Below, piece after piece: positions 18,084 to 26,719 of a stretch of 64,000 bases of DNA (positions are counted from its first letter, which is position 1; every line of letters starts with the position of its first letter). A model generated the notes under the pieces. The model was not told the origin of the DNA. It worked only from the letters and a program-made list of their open reading frames with translations, and made no database searches. This stretch comes from Legionella nagasakiensis (GTDB lineage: Bacteria > Pseudomonadota > Gammaproteobacteria > Legionellales > Legionellaceae). The position numbers and the translations under genes are program-made. The stretch spans positions 1-64,000 of the forward strand of contig NZ_CAAAID010000010.1 in assembly GCF_900639915.1 (NCBI RefSeq). The letters run 5' to 3'.

Positions 18084-18858
18084 ACCAATCTCCTTGATAT
18101 TCAATCAATAAAGGCGCGTGATCAGAAAATCTTGTTTCACGATAAATATCAACATGCACAACACTGTCAATTAACCCCGGAGTAATCACCTGATAATCAA
18201 TACGCCACCCCACATTCTTCGCCCATGCCTGCCCTCGATTCGACCACCAGGTGTATTGTTCTTCTTGTTGATTTTGCAAGCGAAATGCGTCAATAAAGCC
18301 CATTGTTCCAAACAATTCATCCATCCAGGCACGTTCTTCAGGTAAAAAGCCCGAATTTTTCTGATTGCTGCGCCAGTTTTTAATATCAATTTTTTTATGA
18401 GCAATGTTGTAATCGCCGCAGATAATTAATTCCCGTCCCTCAGCTTTTAATGCCATCAAATGCCTCGAAAAATAATCAAGAAAATCATATTTGACGGCTT
18501 GGCGTATATCACCACTGGTGCCAGAAGGCAGATAAAGTGATATCACGCTCAATCCTGGGTAATCAAATTGAATATAACGCCCCTCTTCATCACAATAATT
18601 AAAGCCCAACCCTTTGATAACCTGTATGGGCTTTTGCCGCGCGTAAATAGCAACACCACTATACCCTTTTTTAATCGCATCAAAGTAATCACAATGGTAG
18701 TTTTGTGGAAAATAGACAGCCTCTGAAGCTAATTGTTCAATTTGCGCCTTGGTTTCCTGAATACAGACAAAATCGGCATTCTGTAATTGCAGCCACTCAT
18801 AAAATCCCTTACGAGCGGCTGAACGAATACCATTGGCATTAAAACTGATTACTTTCAC
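18076..18858 (-). CDS. ExoIII-family nuclease of the Crc-like subfamily
   Basis: Member of the exonuclease III/EEP family, 260 residues from the GTG at 18858. This start has GGTGA at five bases and aligns with the family N-terminus (MKVISFNANGIR); in-frame TTG/GTG codons lie slightly upstream. Along its length it resembles Pseudomonas Crc (for example FLPEERAWMDELFG and GWRIDYQVITPGL). Unlike Crc, it keeps the nuclease residues: Glu in IQETKA, Asp-Asn in CGDYNIA, and Asp-His in FSDHAPL. It is therefore most likely an active AP endonuclease, not a catabolite-repression protein. It overlaps xthA by eight bases. Confidence 0.88.
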   Translation of the reverse strand: MKVISFNANGIRSAARKGFYEWLQLQNADFVCIQETKAQIEQLASEAVYFPQNYHCDYFDAIKKGYSGVAIYARQKPIQVIKGLGFNYCDEEGRYIQFDYPGLSVISLYLPSGTSGDIRQAVKYDFLDYFSRHLMALKAEGRELIICGDYNIAHKKIDIKNWRSNQKNSGFLPEERAWMDELFGTMGFIDAFRLQNQQEEQYTWWSNRGQAWAKNVGWRIDYQVITPGLIDSVVHVDIYRETRFSDHAPLLIEYQGDWCA

Positions 18859-18955
18859 AACATTCACCAATATCTAAAAATTTATATCTACCGCTTGAAT
18901 AGTTCTAATACTATTACTTTAGTTCAACACTATGGCCAACAAAACGATAGAATAA

Positions 18956-19600
<645 letters not shown>

Positions 19601-19711
19601 TTATGATGATAGCACATTCCGGCAGAACGATATTCTATAAAAAAATCATCCATTGCCAAATATTAAACTATTAGGGAGCTAGAATAACTTTATTGAAGGG
19701 AATGAATATCG

Positions 19712-20344
19712 TTACGCTGCCAGACCAGGAAATGTAGTGCTTAACCCGGCCGTAATCATGTCCACTGCCATTGCTGCTAAAATTAATCCCATGATTCGAG
19801 TGACAATTTTTGTGCCTGAATCACCAAGAACACGGCCGACAAATCCGGAAAAAAACAATAAAACAGCAACAATAGCTGCAAGAACAGCATCCACAACACT
19901 CATCTGTAAATATCCGCCCCACCCACTAAAATCATGGCCGTAGATGACAATCGTACTGATTGCCCCCGGCCCAGCAATGAGTGGAAGAGCCATAGGAATC
20001 ACCGCAATGGAATCACGTTCCTTTGCTAATGCATGTTCTTCGGTGGTGTGCTGGATAGGGCTGGGCTTGGATTGCAACATATGCAAACCCATTAAAAGAA
20101 TAATAATGCCGCCAGCAATACGAAAACTTGAAACATTGATGCCAAAAAGCTCCAAGATTAACATGCCTAACCAGGTTACGATGAGTAAAATCAAAAAAAC
20201 AGACAAGGCCGCTTTTAGCGCTTCGCGACGTTTTTGCGCTTCAGAATAATCCGAAGTTAAACTGAGAAATATTGCCACACCACCAATTGGGTTCATGATA
20301 GCAAGCATCGTAATGAAAAATTTGATTAGTAAATGGCTATCCAT
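19712..20344 (-). CDS. MarC family integral membrane protein
   Basis: Six-helix inner-membrane protein of the MarC/NAAT family, 210 residues. Seen motifs are NPIGGVAIFLSLT near the N-terminus and PMALPLIAGPGAIS in the middle. Function of this family is unsettled: despite the name, MarC is not needed for multidrug resistance in E. coli, and an archaeal relative was described as an amino acid transporter. It is divergent from the small lipoprotein at 20458, with a perfect palindrome in the shared upstream region. Confidence 0.9.
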   Translation of the reverse strand: MDSHLLIKFFITMLAIMNPIGGVAIFLSLTSDYSEAQKRREALKAALSVFLILLIVTWLGMLILELFGINVSSFRIAGGIIILLMGLHMLQSKPSPIQHTTEEHALAKERDSIAVIPMALPLIAGPGAISTIVIYGHDFSGWGGYLQMSVVDAVLAAIVAVLLFFSGFVGRVLGDSGTKIVTRIMGLILAAMAVDMITAGLSTTFPGLAA

Positions 20345-20401
20345 TGCTGCCTTTTAAGTCATCCTAGAAATAATAAATTATCCTAACATCAGTGCCAATT
20401 T

Positions 20402-20423
20402 TATAGCAAATTTTTGCTATACT
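20402..20423. promoter_or_regulatory. Perfect palindrome over a -10 box between divergent genes
   Basis: TATAGCAAA (20402-20410) is followed by TT and then its exact complement TTTGCTATA (20413-20421). The right arm overlaps a good -10 box, TATACT (20418-20423), for the lipoprotein gene. The left arm could serve the divergent marC-like gene. A symmetric site over a promoter suggests a repressor operator. No regulator gene is adjacent. Confidence 0.5.
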
Positions 20424-20457
20424 GGGCGCCACACCGATTCCACTGATTGAGGTTACT

Positions 20458-20814
20458 ATGCGACTGTTTATTTTATTCTTGCTATCTATCGGGTTGGCTG
20501 CGTGTACTCCATCCTATTTCGGCCTATCAAAAGAACAATGGGAGCAATTAACCCCGGCTCAGCAAAATGAAGTCATCAAAGCCTATAATGAGCGGGAAGC
20601 AGAAAGGCAGCGGGCTGAAAATGAACAGAATATTATTGCCGAGCAGAATGCCCCTTTAAACAACTTAATCGGCGCATTAAGTGCTGCTGTTCCACAACAT
20701 ACAAAAGAGAAAAAACGTTCAACCACAACTCAAAACAAAACGTGTAATGCAGATGGCACCCATTGTACATCAACATCAACCACTCGTTCATCCGGCTGGC
20801 AAATTGGCTATTAA
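20458..20814 (+). CDS. Small lipoprotein, unknown function
   Basis: A 118-residue predicted lipoprotein: the signal peptide ends in LAAC (lipobox, Cys16). A short coiled, Glu/Arg/Gln-rich helix follows (KEQWEQLTPAQQNEVIKAYN, residues about 26-60), then a Ser/Thr-rich tail with CNADGTHCTSTSTT. GAGG lies at a good distance before the ATG. I know no function. The KEQWEQLTPAQQNEVI helix with its WxxLxPAQQ pattern is seen in small lipoproteins of gammaproteobacteria. It precedes a palindromic repeat and yihY. Confidence 0.8.
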   Translation: MRLFILFLLSIGLAACTPSYFGLSKEQWEQLTPAQQNEVIKAYNEREAERQRAENEQNIIAEQNAPLNNLIGALSAAVPQHTKEKKRSTTTQNKTCNADGTHCTSTSTTRSSGWQIGY

Positions 20815-20831
20815 TAATATTGGCTATTATA

Positions 20832-20946
20832 TTAGGGTCTGTTTACAATTCTACTATCTTGGCCAAAATAGCGAATGGTTAACAACCCTTAGTACGTTGT
20901 TAACCATTCACTTTACAACGCAAAATGAATGGTTAACTGGCCCTAA
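20832..20946. repeat. Palindromic repeat, GTCTGTT family, long copy
   Basis: About 115 bases bounded by TTAGGGTCTGTTTAC and the near-complement of TTAGGGCCAGTTAACC. It contains a perfect 14-base hairpin: GAATGGTTAACAAC (20873-20886) with its complement at 20896-20909. It lies between the small lipoprotein gene and yihY and has no ORF. The end sequence recurs at 22216 and 33859, so it is a dispersed family. Confidence 0.75.
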
Positions 20947-20986
20947 AGCGGTTCCTCAATAAATAACGGATGAGAAAATCAGGACG

Positions 20987-22216
20987 ATGGATACAACGAT
21001 AAACCAAAAACTTGCGGTGAAACTGACTGAAAGCAAACGTTTTATCCTCTTTGTTATCCATCATTTTATTGAAGATGATTGTACTTATCGTGCTTCAGCG
21101 CTTGCATTTACTACATTGCTGGCCATTGTGCCTTTGATGTCCGTTGGATTTACCATTTTATCCACTTTCCCGGTCTTCTATGAATTAAGAGGCCCATTAC
21201 AAGATTTCATATTTGAAAATTTTGTACCGGCCACCGGAAAAGTGATTCAAGAATATTTACAACTTTTCGCAACGCAAGTGTCCAAATTATCCATGCTGGG
21301 AGTACTTTTTTTATTCATCACCGCCTTGCTGGTCATGTATACCATTGAGCGCTCAATGAATAAAATTTGGCGAGTTAATTCCCCGCGTCAAGGGGTATCC
21401 GCATTTTTATTGTATTGGGCTATTTTATCCCTGGCACCATTCCTTCTAGGATTAAGTCTTGCTGCCAGTTCCTACTTTTTCTCCATACCCTTTATCAAAG
21501 GATATCATGCCCCTTTATTTCTATTGAGTTGTATTCCCTTTCTTTTATCATTAATAGGATTCACCTTTCTCTATGTGGTTGTGCCCAACTGTCAGGTGAA
21601 GTTACGTCATGGATTATATGGCGCGCTGATAGCCACTGCATTATTCGAATCCGCCAAACAAGCATTTGTCTATTATTTAAGTCAATATAACACGTATCAG
21701 TTACTCTATGGCGCATTTGCAACCATACCCATTTTTTTTCTATGGATTTACTGGGTCTGGCTCATCACCTTAATTGGTGCAGAGATCACTTACGCTTTAG
21801 CCGTTCATTATCAAAGACGGCAAGGCATGCCGCTTGATGGATTTTCCCAAGCTTTATTATGGATGCACTGCCTGTGGCTTGCGCAACAGGAAGGGAAGAG
21901 TGTTCCCTTAGAACGCTTAATTAATGCCAGCAATCAACCTTTTGCTGTTGAAATAGGGGATATGCTCGCCATACTCTCGGCACAGAAATTAATACAAACC
22001 ACCTCCGAGGATCATTATGTACTAAGCCGTGATTTAACTCATCTCACTCTGTATGAATTCTTGCATTTGTTGCCTTATCGCATATCCAATGCAGAAAAAC
22101 TTGCTGCCTCTGATTCACCAATAGCAAAGCGGTGGCACACTCAAATCCTATCCTCCGATAAACAGCTGCGGCAGAGTCTTAACATTAACCTCGATGAATT
22201 GTTTCGAGATGAATAG
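20987..22216 (+). CDS. YihY/BrkB family inner membrane protein
   Basis: Predicted six-helix inner-membrane protein of the YihY (virulence factor BrkB) family, 409 residues. The N-terminal block DDCTYRASALAFTTLLAIVPL and the later LIGAEITYALAVHYQRR are typical. The C-terminal 130 or so residues form a soluble, winged-helix-like region (ASNQPFAVEIGDMLAILSAQ), common in the longer members. CAGGA lies before the ATG. It is not an RNase BN despite old naming. It ends in a hairpin that separates it from convergent hslU. Confidence 0.9.
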   Translation: MDTTINQKLAVKLTESKRFILFVIHHFIEDDCTYRASALAFTTLLAIVPLMSVGFTILSTFPVFYELRGPLQDFIFENFVPATGKVIQEYLQLFATQVSKLSMLGVLFLFITALLVMYTIERSMNKIWRVNSPRQGVSAFLLYWAILSLAPFLLGLSLAASSYFFSIPFIKGYHAPLFLLSCIPFLLSLIGFTFLYVVVPNCQVKLRHGLYGALIATALFESAKQAFVYYLSQYNTYQLLYGAFATIPIFFLWIYWVWLITLIGAEITYALAVHYQRRQGMPLDGFSQALLWMHCLWLAQQEGKSVPLERLINASNQPFAVEIGDMLAILSAQKLIQTTSEDHYVLSRDLTHLTLYEFLHLLPYRISNAEKLAASDSPIAKRWHTQILSSDKQLRQSLNINLDELFRDE

Positions 22217-22261
22217 AGTCTGTTAACCATTCATTTTGCGAAGCGAATTGTCAACAGACTC
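22216..22261. terminator. Palindromic repeat, GTCTGTT family, acting as a shared 3' hairpin
   Basis: Arms GAGTCTGTT (22216-22224) and AACAGACTC (22253-22261) enclose a 28-base loop with AACCATTCATTTTGCG, the sequence also found in the repeat at 20832-20946. It fills the 48-base gap between the convergent yihY and hslU genes and could act as a bidirectional terminator, although no T-run follows. The sequence relationship makes it a repeat copy that has become a gene boundary. Confidence 0.6.
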
Positions 22262-22264
22262 ATA

Positions 22265-23602
22265 CTATAAAATGTAGCGTGCCAAATCTTCGTCGGCAAC
22301 CAATTTACCCAGGTGATCATTGACATACTGTTCGTCAACAAGAACCGACTCCCCGGCTTTATCCGTCGCTTCAAAGGAAACCACTTCCAATAAACGCTCC
22401 ATGACCGTATACAAGCGGCGAGCCCCAATATTTTCGGTACGCTCATTCACCTGCCAAGCCACTTCGGCAATACGGCGGATCCCTGAATCATCAAAGGCAA
22501 GCTGCAATCCCTCCGTTGCCATCAACGCAATATACTGTTCTGTTAAGGAAGCATTGGGTTCCGTCAGAATCCGGACAAAATCTTCAACACTTAATGCGGA
22601 CAATTCCACACGAATTGGAAGACGTCCTTGAAGCTCGGCAATTAAATCGGAGGGTTTGGCGACGTGAAAAGCGCCAGATGCGATGAATAAAATATGATCG
22701 GATTTTATCATGCCATATTTAGTGGATACCGTCGTGCCTTCTACTAAAGGCAACAAATCACGCTGTACTCCTTCACGAGAAACATCTCCGCCATGTTCAG
22801 GTCGCTTGGCCACCTTATCGATTTCATCGATGAATACAATGCCATTTTGTTCAACATTTTCAATGGCACGAGTTTTAATGTCTTCTTCGTTAATCAACTT
22901 TGCTGCCTCTTCTTCACAAAGCAATTTCATGGCTTTACGAATGGGCAATTTTCTTGTTTTGGTCCGTCCACTTCCTACCTGTTGAAACATGGATTGCAAC
23001 TGATTAGTCATTTCTTCCATGCCTGGGGGCGCCATAATCTCTATTCCAACCGGCGACGCCGCCACTTCTATTTCAATTTCATTGTCATCCAATGTGCCTT
23101 CGCGCAATTGTTTACGAAACACTTGGCGGGTGGATGAATCTTTTTCACTAGCCCCCATAGCAGTACCTCTGGCTGGTGGCAATAAGGCATCAAGAATGCG
23201 TTCTTCTGCAGCATCTTCGGCAAGCTGCTGTACTTTTTTCATGGCCAGCTCACGCTCCTGTTTGACGGCCGTGTCCGCCAGATCACGAATAATCGAATCA
23301 ACGTCACGTCCCACATAGCCTATTTCGGTAAATTTGGTGGCTTCAACTTTTATAAAAGGCGCTTCTGCCAGTCTTGCCAAACGCCGGGCTATTTCCGTTT
23401 TACCCACCCCCGTCGGTCCAATCATAAGAATGTTTTTCGGCATGATTTCGTTGCGCAAGGCATCCTCTTCAATTTGCAACCGCCGCCAGCGGTTACGAAG
23501 GGCGATAGCCACCGCACGCTTAGCTTCATCTTGACCAATAATAAAACGATCTAATTCTTCTACAATCTCGCGGGGAGTCATCATGGTTTTTGTATCGGTC
23601 AT
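22265..23602 (-). CDS. hslU: ATP-dependent protease ATPase subunit HslU (ClpY)
   Basis: AAA+ unfoldase of the HslUV protease; hexamers feed substrates to HslV. Walker A is [11 protein letters not shown], Walker B is VFIDEIDK, and the N-terminal [17 protein letters not shown] and C-terminal end LARYIL (which inserts into HslV) are present. The frame is open from a GTG at 23614, overlapping hslV; I place the start at ATG 23602 (445 residues), with ATGs at 23584/23581 also possible. It follows hslV with a gap of four bases. The I-domain is complete, so the gene looks functional. Confidence 0.96.
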   Translation of the reverse strand: MTDTKTMMTPREIVEELDRFIIGQDEAKRAVAIALRNRWRRLQIEEDALRNEIMPKNILMIGPTGVGKTEIARRLARLAEAPFIKVEATKFTEIGYVGRDVDSIIRDLADTAVKQERELAMKKVQQLAEDAAEERILDALLPPARGTAMGASEKDSSTRQVFRKQLREGTLDDNEIEIEVAASPVGIEIMAPPGMEEMTNQLQSMFQQVGSGRTKTRKLPIRKAMKLLCEEEAAKLINEEDIKTRAIENVEQNGIVFIDEIDKVAKRPEHGGDVSREGVQRDLLPLVEGTTVSTKYGMIKSDHILFIASGAFHVAKPSDLIAELQGRLPIRVELSALSVEDFVRILTEPNASLTEQYIALMATEGLQLAFDDSGIRRIAEVAWQVNERTENIGARRLYTVMERLLEVVSFEATDKAGESVLVDEQYVNDHLGKLVADEDLARYIL

Positions 23603-23606
23603 CGAG

Positions 23607-24149
23607 CTACTCACTATCTAATTCTTCAATGGTTAAATTATGGTTGGTGTAAATACAAATTTCACCGGCGATGGTTAATGCTTTCTTGACAATGTCCATG
23701 GCAGGTAAATCGGTATTTTCAAGCAAGGCACGCGCTGCAGCTTGAGCAAATGGCCCGCCTGAACCAATCGCCATCAGGCTTTCTTCTGGTTCAATGACAT
23801 CACCATTACCCGTAATGATCAACGAGGATTTATGATCAGCGACAGCCAGCAATGCCTCCAGGCGACGCAAGATTTTATCCGTACGCCAATCCTTTGCCAA
23901 TTCTACCGCTGCTCGCACCAAATGTCCCTGATGCAATTCAAGCTTGCTTTCAAAACGCTCAAAGAGTGTGAAAGCATCCGCCGTTCCACCTGCAAATCCG
24001 GCAATCACCTTATCTTTGTATAAACGCCGAACCTTGCGGGCATTGCCTTTCATGACCGTGTTGCCAAGCGTCACTTGGCCATCACCACCAATCACTACTT
24101 TGTTTCCTCGTCTGACCGACAGGATGGTTGTACCACGAAATTGTTCCAA
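23607..24149 (-). CDS. hslV: ATP-dependent protease peptidase subunit HslV (ClpQ)
   Basis: Proteasome-like threonine peptidase, 180 residues. The start codon is TTG at 24149: GAGGAG lies a few bases upstream and no ATG fits. After removal of the short propeptide the mature protein begins at Thr in GTTILSVRR, the catalytic threonine. The block [18 protein letters not shown] and the C-terminal LTIEELDSE are typical. It heads the hslVU operon. A heat-shock promoter would be expected, but I could not identify a clean sigma-32 site upstream. Confidence 0.96.
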   Translation of the reverse strand: MEQFRGTTILSVRRGNKVVIGGDGQVTLGNTVMKGNARKVRRLYKDKVIAGFAGGTADAFTLFERFESKLELHQGHLVRAAVELAKDWRTDKILRRLEALLAVADHKSSLIITGNGDVIEPEESLMAIGSGGPFAQAAARALLENTDLPAMDIVKKALTIAGEICIYTNHNLTIEELDSE

Positions 24150-24468
24150 AACAACTCCTCATAAAAATAAACAACATAAAAACGATTAATTTGGGGGTGA
24201 TTACGAAAAAATCAATGGGGAACAGCAAGAATTTAAATCATACAATCTAATCGTTTGTTGATTAATTCACTAAAGACAGAACAATAAATAGAAATAAACG
24301 GGCATTAAAACAAAAAAAATAATAGCAGTGTCCCGTGCTTGAAAATTTATTGGCAAGGCGCCCTAAGAGTTTAGAAAAAAACCTCCACTACCTATAAACA
24401 GGCGATGGAGGCTCATATTTGCTGCCAAATAGGCATAATAGCCATTACAAGAATAGGCTACATTTGAT
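24150..24468. other. Intergenic region upstream of hslV
   Basis: This 319-base AT-rich region holds the hslV promoter on one side and, at 24375-24411, the terminator of the next minus-strand gene. CCCCATTGA at about 24210-24218 (minus strand) looks like a sigma-32 -10 element but has no good -35 partner. No ORF or RNA gene is seen. Confidence 0.5.
24375..24411 (-). terminator. Rho-independent terminator of the hydrophobic protein gene
   Basis: On the minus strand, CCTCCA (24411-24406) pairs with TGGAGG (24387-24382), with an inner CCT/AGG pairing, and is followed by seven T residues (24381-24375). It lies 58 bases beyond the stop of the gene at 24469-25149 and should end its transcript. Confidence 0.8.
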
Positions 24469-25149
24469 TTAGCGCAAGGTAGGTCTGTCAGATCCATCTA
24501 CATCATGATCGGCTGAATGTAATTCTTCTAACACCTCTTCACTTTCAACCCGTCTGACTCCTTCATCAGAGGCACACGCCTTCTTGGCTGCATCAACGAC
24601 TGTAGCTCCACTGCGGGTGGCCAGTTTCACAATGCTTACAGGAAGAGAAACAGCTGCAGCAATCGCCAAAACGGGTGTCAATAAAGTCGCTACCCCAGTG
24701 ATTATCCCACTAAGAAGTGCAAGATTCAAACTGGCATCTCTGACTGATTTAGCACCAGCCAAAGCGGAAAAACCGGCAACAACCAGACTGCCTACACAGA
24801 CCGCAGCTGCGATTGCAGCGGCAGCGGCACTCACTGCGGCTAAAAGACCAAGCGCTAGTGGCGCTAGAACTGGCGCCGTTAAGCTCAACGCAAAATCGCT
24901 TTTATTGCGATAGGGCGTAAAAAAGCCTGGCGCCGTAGCACGATACTGTTGCGCACGTTGCCGTAAGGCAGCCATCAATTCTGCAAAATCTGGCTCTTCT
25001 TGACGTGGTAGAACAAAGGTTCTGGGAACTGCTGGTGCATCGAATGGATCAGCAAATGGTTGGCCAAATGGTCGTGTTTGAAATTGCGGAAATGCATCAG
25101 CAAAAGTGAGGTCATCAAATGAGGTGGTTGGTCGGCGGGAACGTAGCAT
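24469..25149 (-). CDS. Hydrophobic-hairpin protein with acidic C-terminus, possible Dot/Icm effector
   Basis: I recognise no family. The 226-residue product has an Arg/Pro/Phe-rich N-terminus (repeated DPF/FPQF-like pieces, residues 1-55), two long hydrophobic stretches (about 90-125 and 140-170, rich in Ala, Val, Leu), and a charged C-terminal tail. The tail contains ESEEVLEEL about 25-30 residues from the end, resembling the glutamate-rich E-block signal of Legionella Dot/Icm substrates. TAGGAGT precedes the ATG and a clear terminator follows, so it is a single-gene unit. No signal peptide is seen. An effector that inserts into host membranes is a plausible reading but an inference; an ordinary inner-membrane protein is the alternative. 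Confidence 0.65.
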   Translation of the reverse strand: MLRSRRPTTSFDDLTFADAFPQFQTRPFGQPFADPFDAPAVPRTFVLPRQEEPDFAELMAALRQRAQQYRATAPGFFTPYRNKSDFALSLTAPVLAPLALGLLAAVSAAAAAIAAAVCVGSLVVAGFSALAGAKSVRDASLNLALLSGIITGVATLLTPVLAIAAAVSLPVSIVKLATRSGATVVDAAKKACASDEGVRRVESEEVLEELHSADHDVDGSDRPTLR

Positions 25150-25264
25150 ACATTACTCCTAAATGTTAAAAAGAGCCACATTGTATATAAATAGATCAAT
25201 AAAATCAATGCTCCAAATATATTATTGTCAAACCAAAATAAAAATAGTTTATTGGATGATTCTA

Positions 25265-25293
25265 TTAGAACCTGACTTAAGAGTCGCCAGGCT
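25265..25293. repeat. Diverged end of the MITE-like element
   Basis: Beginning TTAGAACCTG, this 29-base stretch matches the left end of the 3181-3303 element at 24 of 29 positions by hand alignment (both continue through TCGC-AGGCT). The other terminal repeat is missing here, so it is a truncated or solo copy. It lies in the upstream region of the glutaminyl cyclase gene. Confidence 0.6.
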
Positions 25294-25357
25294 CTTACTT
25301 GCAAACGTCATGAAAAAACCAAGCACATGGCAATCAATAAGATGTTTCTGTTAAGCT

Positions 25358-26218
25358 ATGTCCATGAAAAAAATCATCAAACTAAGCTGGCTTCGCTGCA
25401 TCCTCTGGGCCCTGATTTCCTTCGCCTGCACAGCATGTAATAACAACCAAACCGATTCATGGACTGATCGTCCTACGATCACTCAAACATCCCTGGAACG
25501 CCAGCTACGTTCAGCGCATATTGCCAAATACGATTATGAAATCCTGGAAACCTATCCTCATGCCCATCACTTCACCCAAGGATTAGTATTAGATAAGCAT
25601 GAGTTATATGAAAGCAGTGGACTCTATAAACACTCCAAATTGCAAAAAATCGATTTATCAACAGGGAAAACCATACAGACACATATCCTCGCTCCGCATT
25701 TTTTTGCTGAAGGCATTGCCCTTCTGAATAATCAACTCTATCAATTAACCTATCGGGAACAAACAGCGTTTGTTTATCATAAGAAATCATTAGCATTACA
25801 AAAAACATTTCATTATTCAGGCGCAGGGTGGGGGCTCACCAGCGACGGCAAACAGCTCATCATGAGCAATGGTTCAGAAGTTTTGAGATTCGTCGATGTA
25901 AAAACCTTTAAGCCATCAAAGATGTTAACGGTTAAAATCAATAATCTACCATTAACCTCACTCAATGAACTGGAGTTCATTCAAGGAAAAATTTATGCCA
26001 ATGTATGGCCAACATCCATCATTGTCATTCTTTCTCCTGAAACAGGTCGGGTAGAAGGATGGTTAAATATTCAGGCACTGAAACCCACCCATAATTGCCT
26101 TTCAACCACCTGCGTTGCCAACGGTATTGCTTATGATAAACGCAATAATACCTTATTAGTAACGGGTAAATTTTGGCCTCATCTTTACCGAATAAAAGTC
26201 ACTGGCCCATCTGGATAA
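25358..26218 (+). CDS. Glutaminyl-peptide cyclotransferase (plant/bacterial type), lipoprotein-like
   Basis: Converts N-terminal glutamine of peptides to pyroglutamate. The five-bladed propeller family (PF05096) is recognised by HHFTQGLVLDKHELYESSG, FFAEGIALLNNQLYQLTYRE, GWGLTSDGK and the NELEFIQGKIYANVWPT block carrying the catalytic Glu. An N-terminal signal ends in FACTACN, so a lipid-attached or secreted product is likely; alternative ATG at 25364. Length 286 fits the family. It is unrelated in fold to animal glutaminyl cyclases. It converges on zur across a palindromic repeat. Confidence 0.88.
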   Translation: MSMKKIIKLSWLRCILWALISFACTACNNNQTDSWTDRPTITQTSLERQLRSAHIAKYDYEILETYPHAHHFTQGLVLDKHELYESSGLYKHSKLQKIDLSTGKTIQTHILAPHFFAEGIALLNNQLYQLTYREQTAFVYHKKSLALQKTFHYSGAGWGLTSDGKQLIMSNGSEVLRFVDVKTFKPSKMLTVKINNLPLTSLNELEFIQGKIYANVWPTSIIVILSPETGRVEGWLNIQALKPTHNCLSTTCVANGIAYDKRNNTLLVTGKFWPHLYRIKVTGPSG

Positions 26219-26252
26219 CACAATGCAATATGCGGGAAATCAGCCCATCCTT

Positions 26253-26284
26253 CCCGGTTACCGCCTCGCGTTAACCAGGCTACA
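26253..26284. repeat. Short palindromic repeat, GCGTTAACC family, copy 1
   Basis: CCCGGTTACCGCCTCGCG followed by TTAACCAGGCTACA, with GGTTAC and GTTAACC arms. It lies between the convergent glutaminyl cyclase and zur genes and could fold as a terminator-like hairpin. A related copy is at 52631-52662. Confidence 0.6.
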
Positions 26285-26290
26285 AACTTA

Positions 26291-26719
26291 TCAGGGCAAA
26301 CAATGCTGACAGATGCCTTTCAATTCAATAATGTCTTGCTTAAGTTTAAAATGGTTATTATCGGCAAGTTTTAATACCAAGGATTGAATGACTGCATCAT
26401 ACACTTCAATCACTTGATGACAATCATCACAAACCATAACGACTTCTGAATATAAATGCTTTTCCGGCTCACAGCATAACGTATAACTCTGAATGGATTC
26501 GATTTTATGCGCGATACCATGCATCACAAAAAAACTTAAGGCTCTATACACCGTGGGCGGCTTTGAATTGGGTTTGATTTGCAGTAAAAGGTCAAGAATT
26601 TCATAAGCTTTTAATGGCTTTTTTGCCTGCCAGAGGATGTAAAGCACTTCCTTGCGCAAGGACGTTAGTTTTACACCCAACGTTGTGCAATATTGAATAA
26701 AAGAGCCGGGATAATTCAT
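26291..26719 (-). CDS. zur: Fur-family zinc uptake regulator Zur
   Basis: Metal-responsive winged-helix repressor, 142 residues. The DNA-binding part contains [20 protein letters not shown]; the C-terminal part has the structural zinc cysteines in CDDCHQ and the final CQHC. These features fit Zur better than Fur. Its ATG overlaps the deoB stop (ATGA), so it is translationally coupled to a phosphopentomutase gene and is the last gene of the MFS-MFS-deoB-zur operon. No zinc transporter gene is next to it. Confidence 0.85.
   Translation of the reverse strand: MNYPGSFIQYCTTLGVKLTSLRKEVLYILWQAKKPLKAYEILDLLLQIKPNSKPPTVYRALSFFVMHGIAHKIESIQSYTLCCEPEKHLYSEVVMVCDDCHQVIEVYDAVIQSLVLKLADNNHFKLKQDIIELKGICQHCLP

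Noticed and set aside
22320-23534. Several 60-114-residue frames opposite hslU
   Set aside because: All lie inside the conserved hslU coding sequence and look like composition artefacts.
24190-24260. Heat-shock (sigma-32) promoter upstream of hslV
   Set aside because: A CCCCATTGA element is present on the minus strand, but the best -35 candidate is poor and the spacing is too long.
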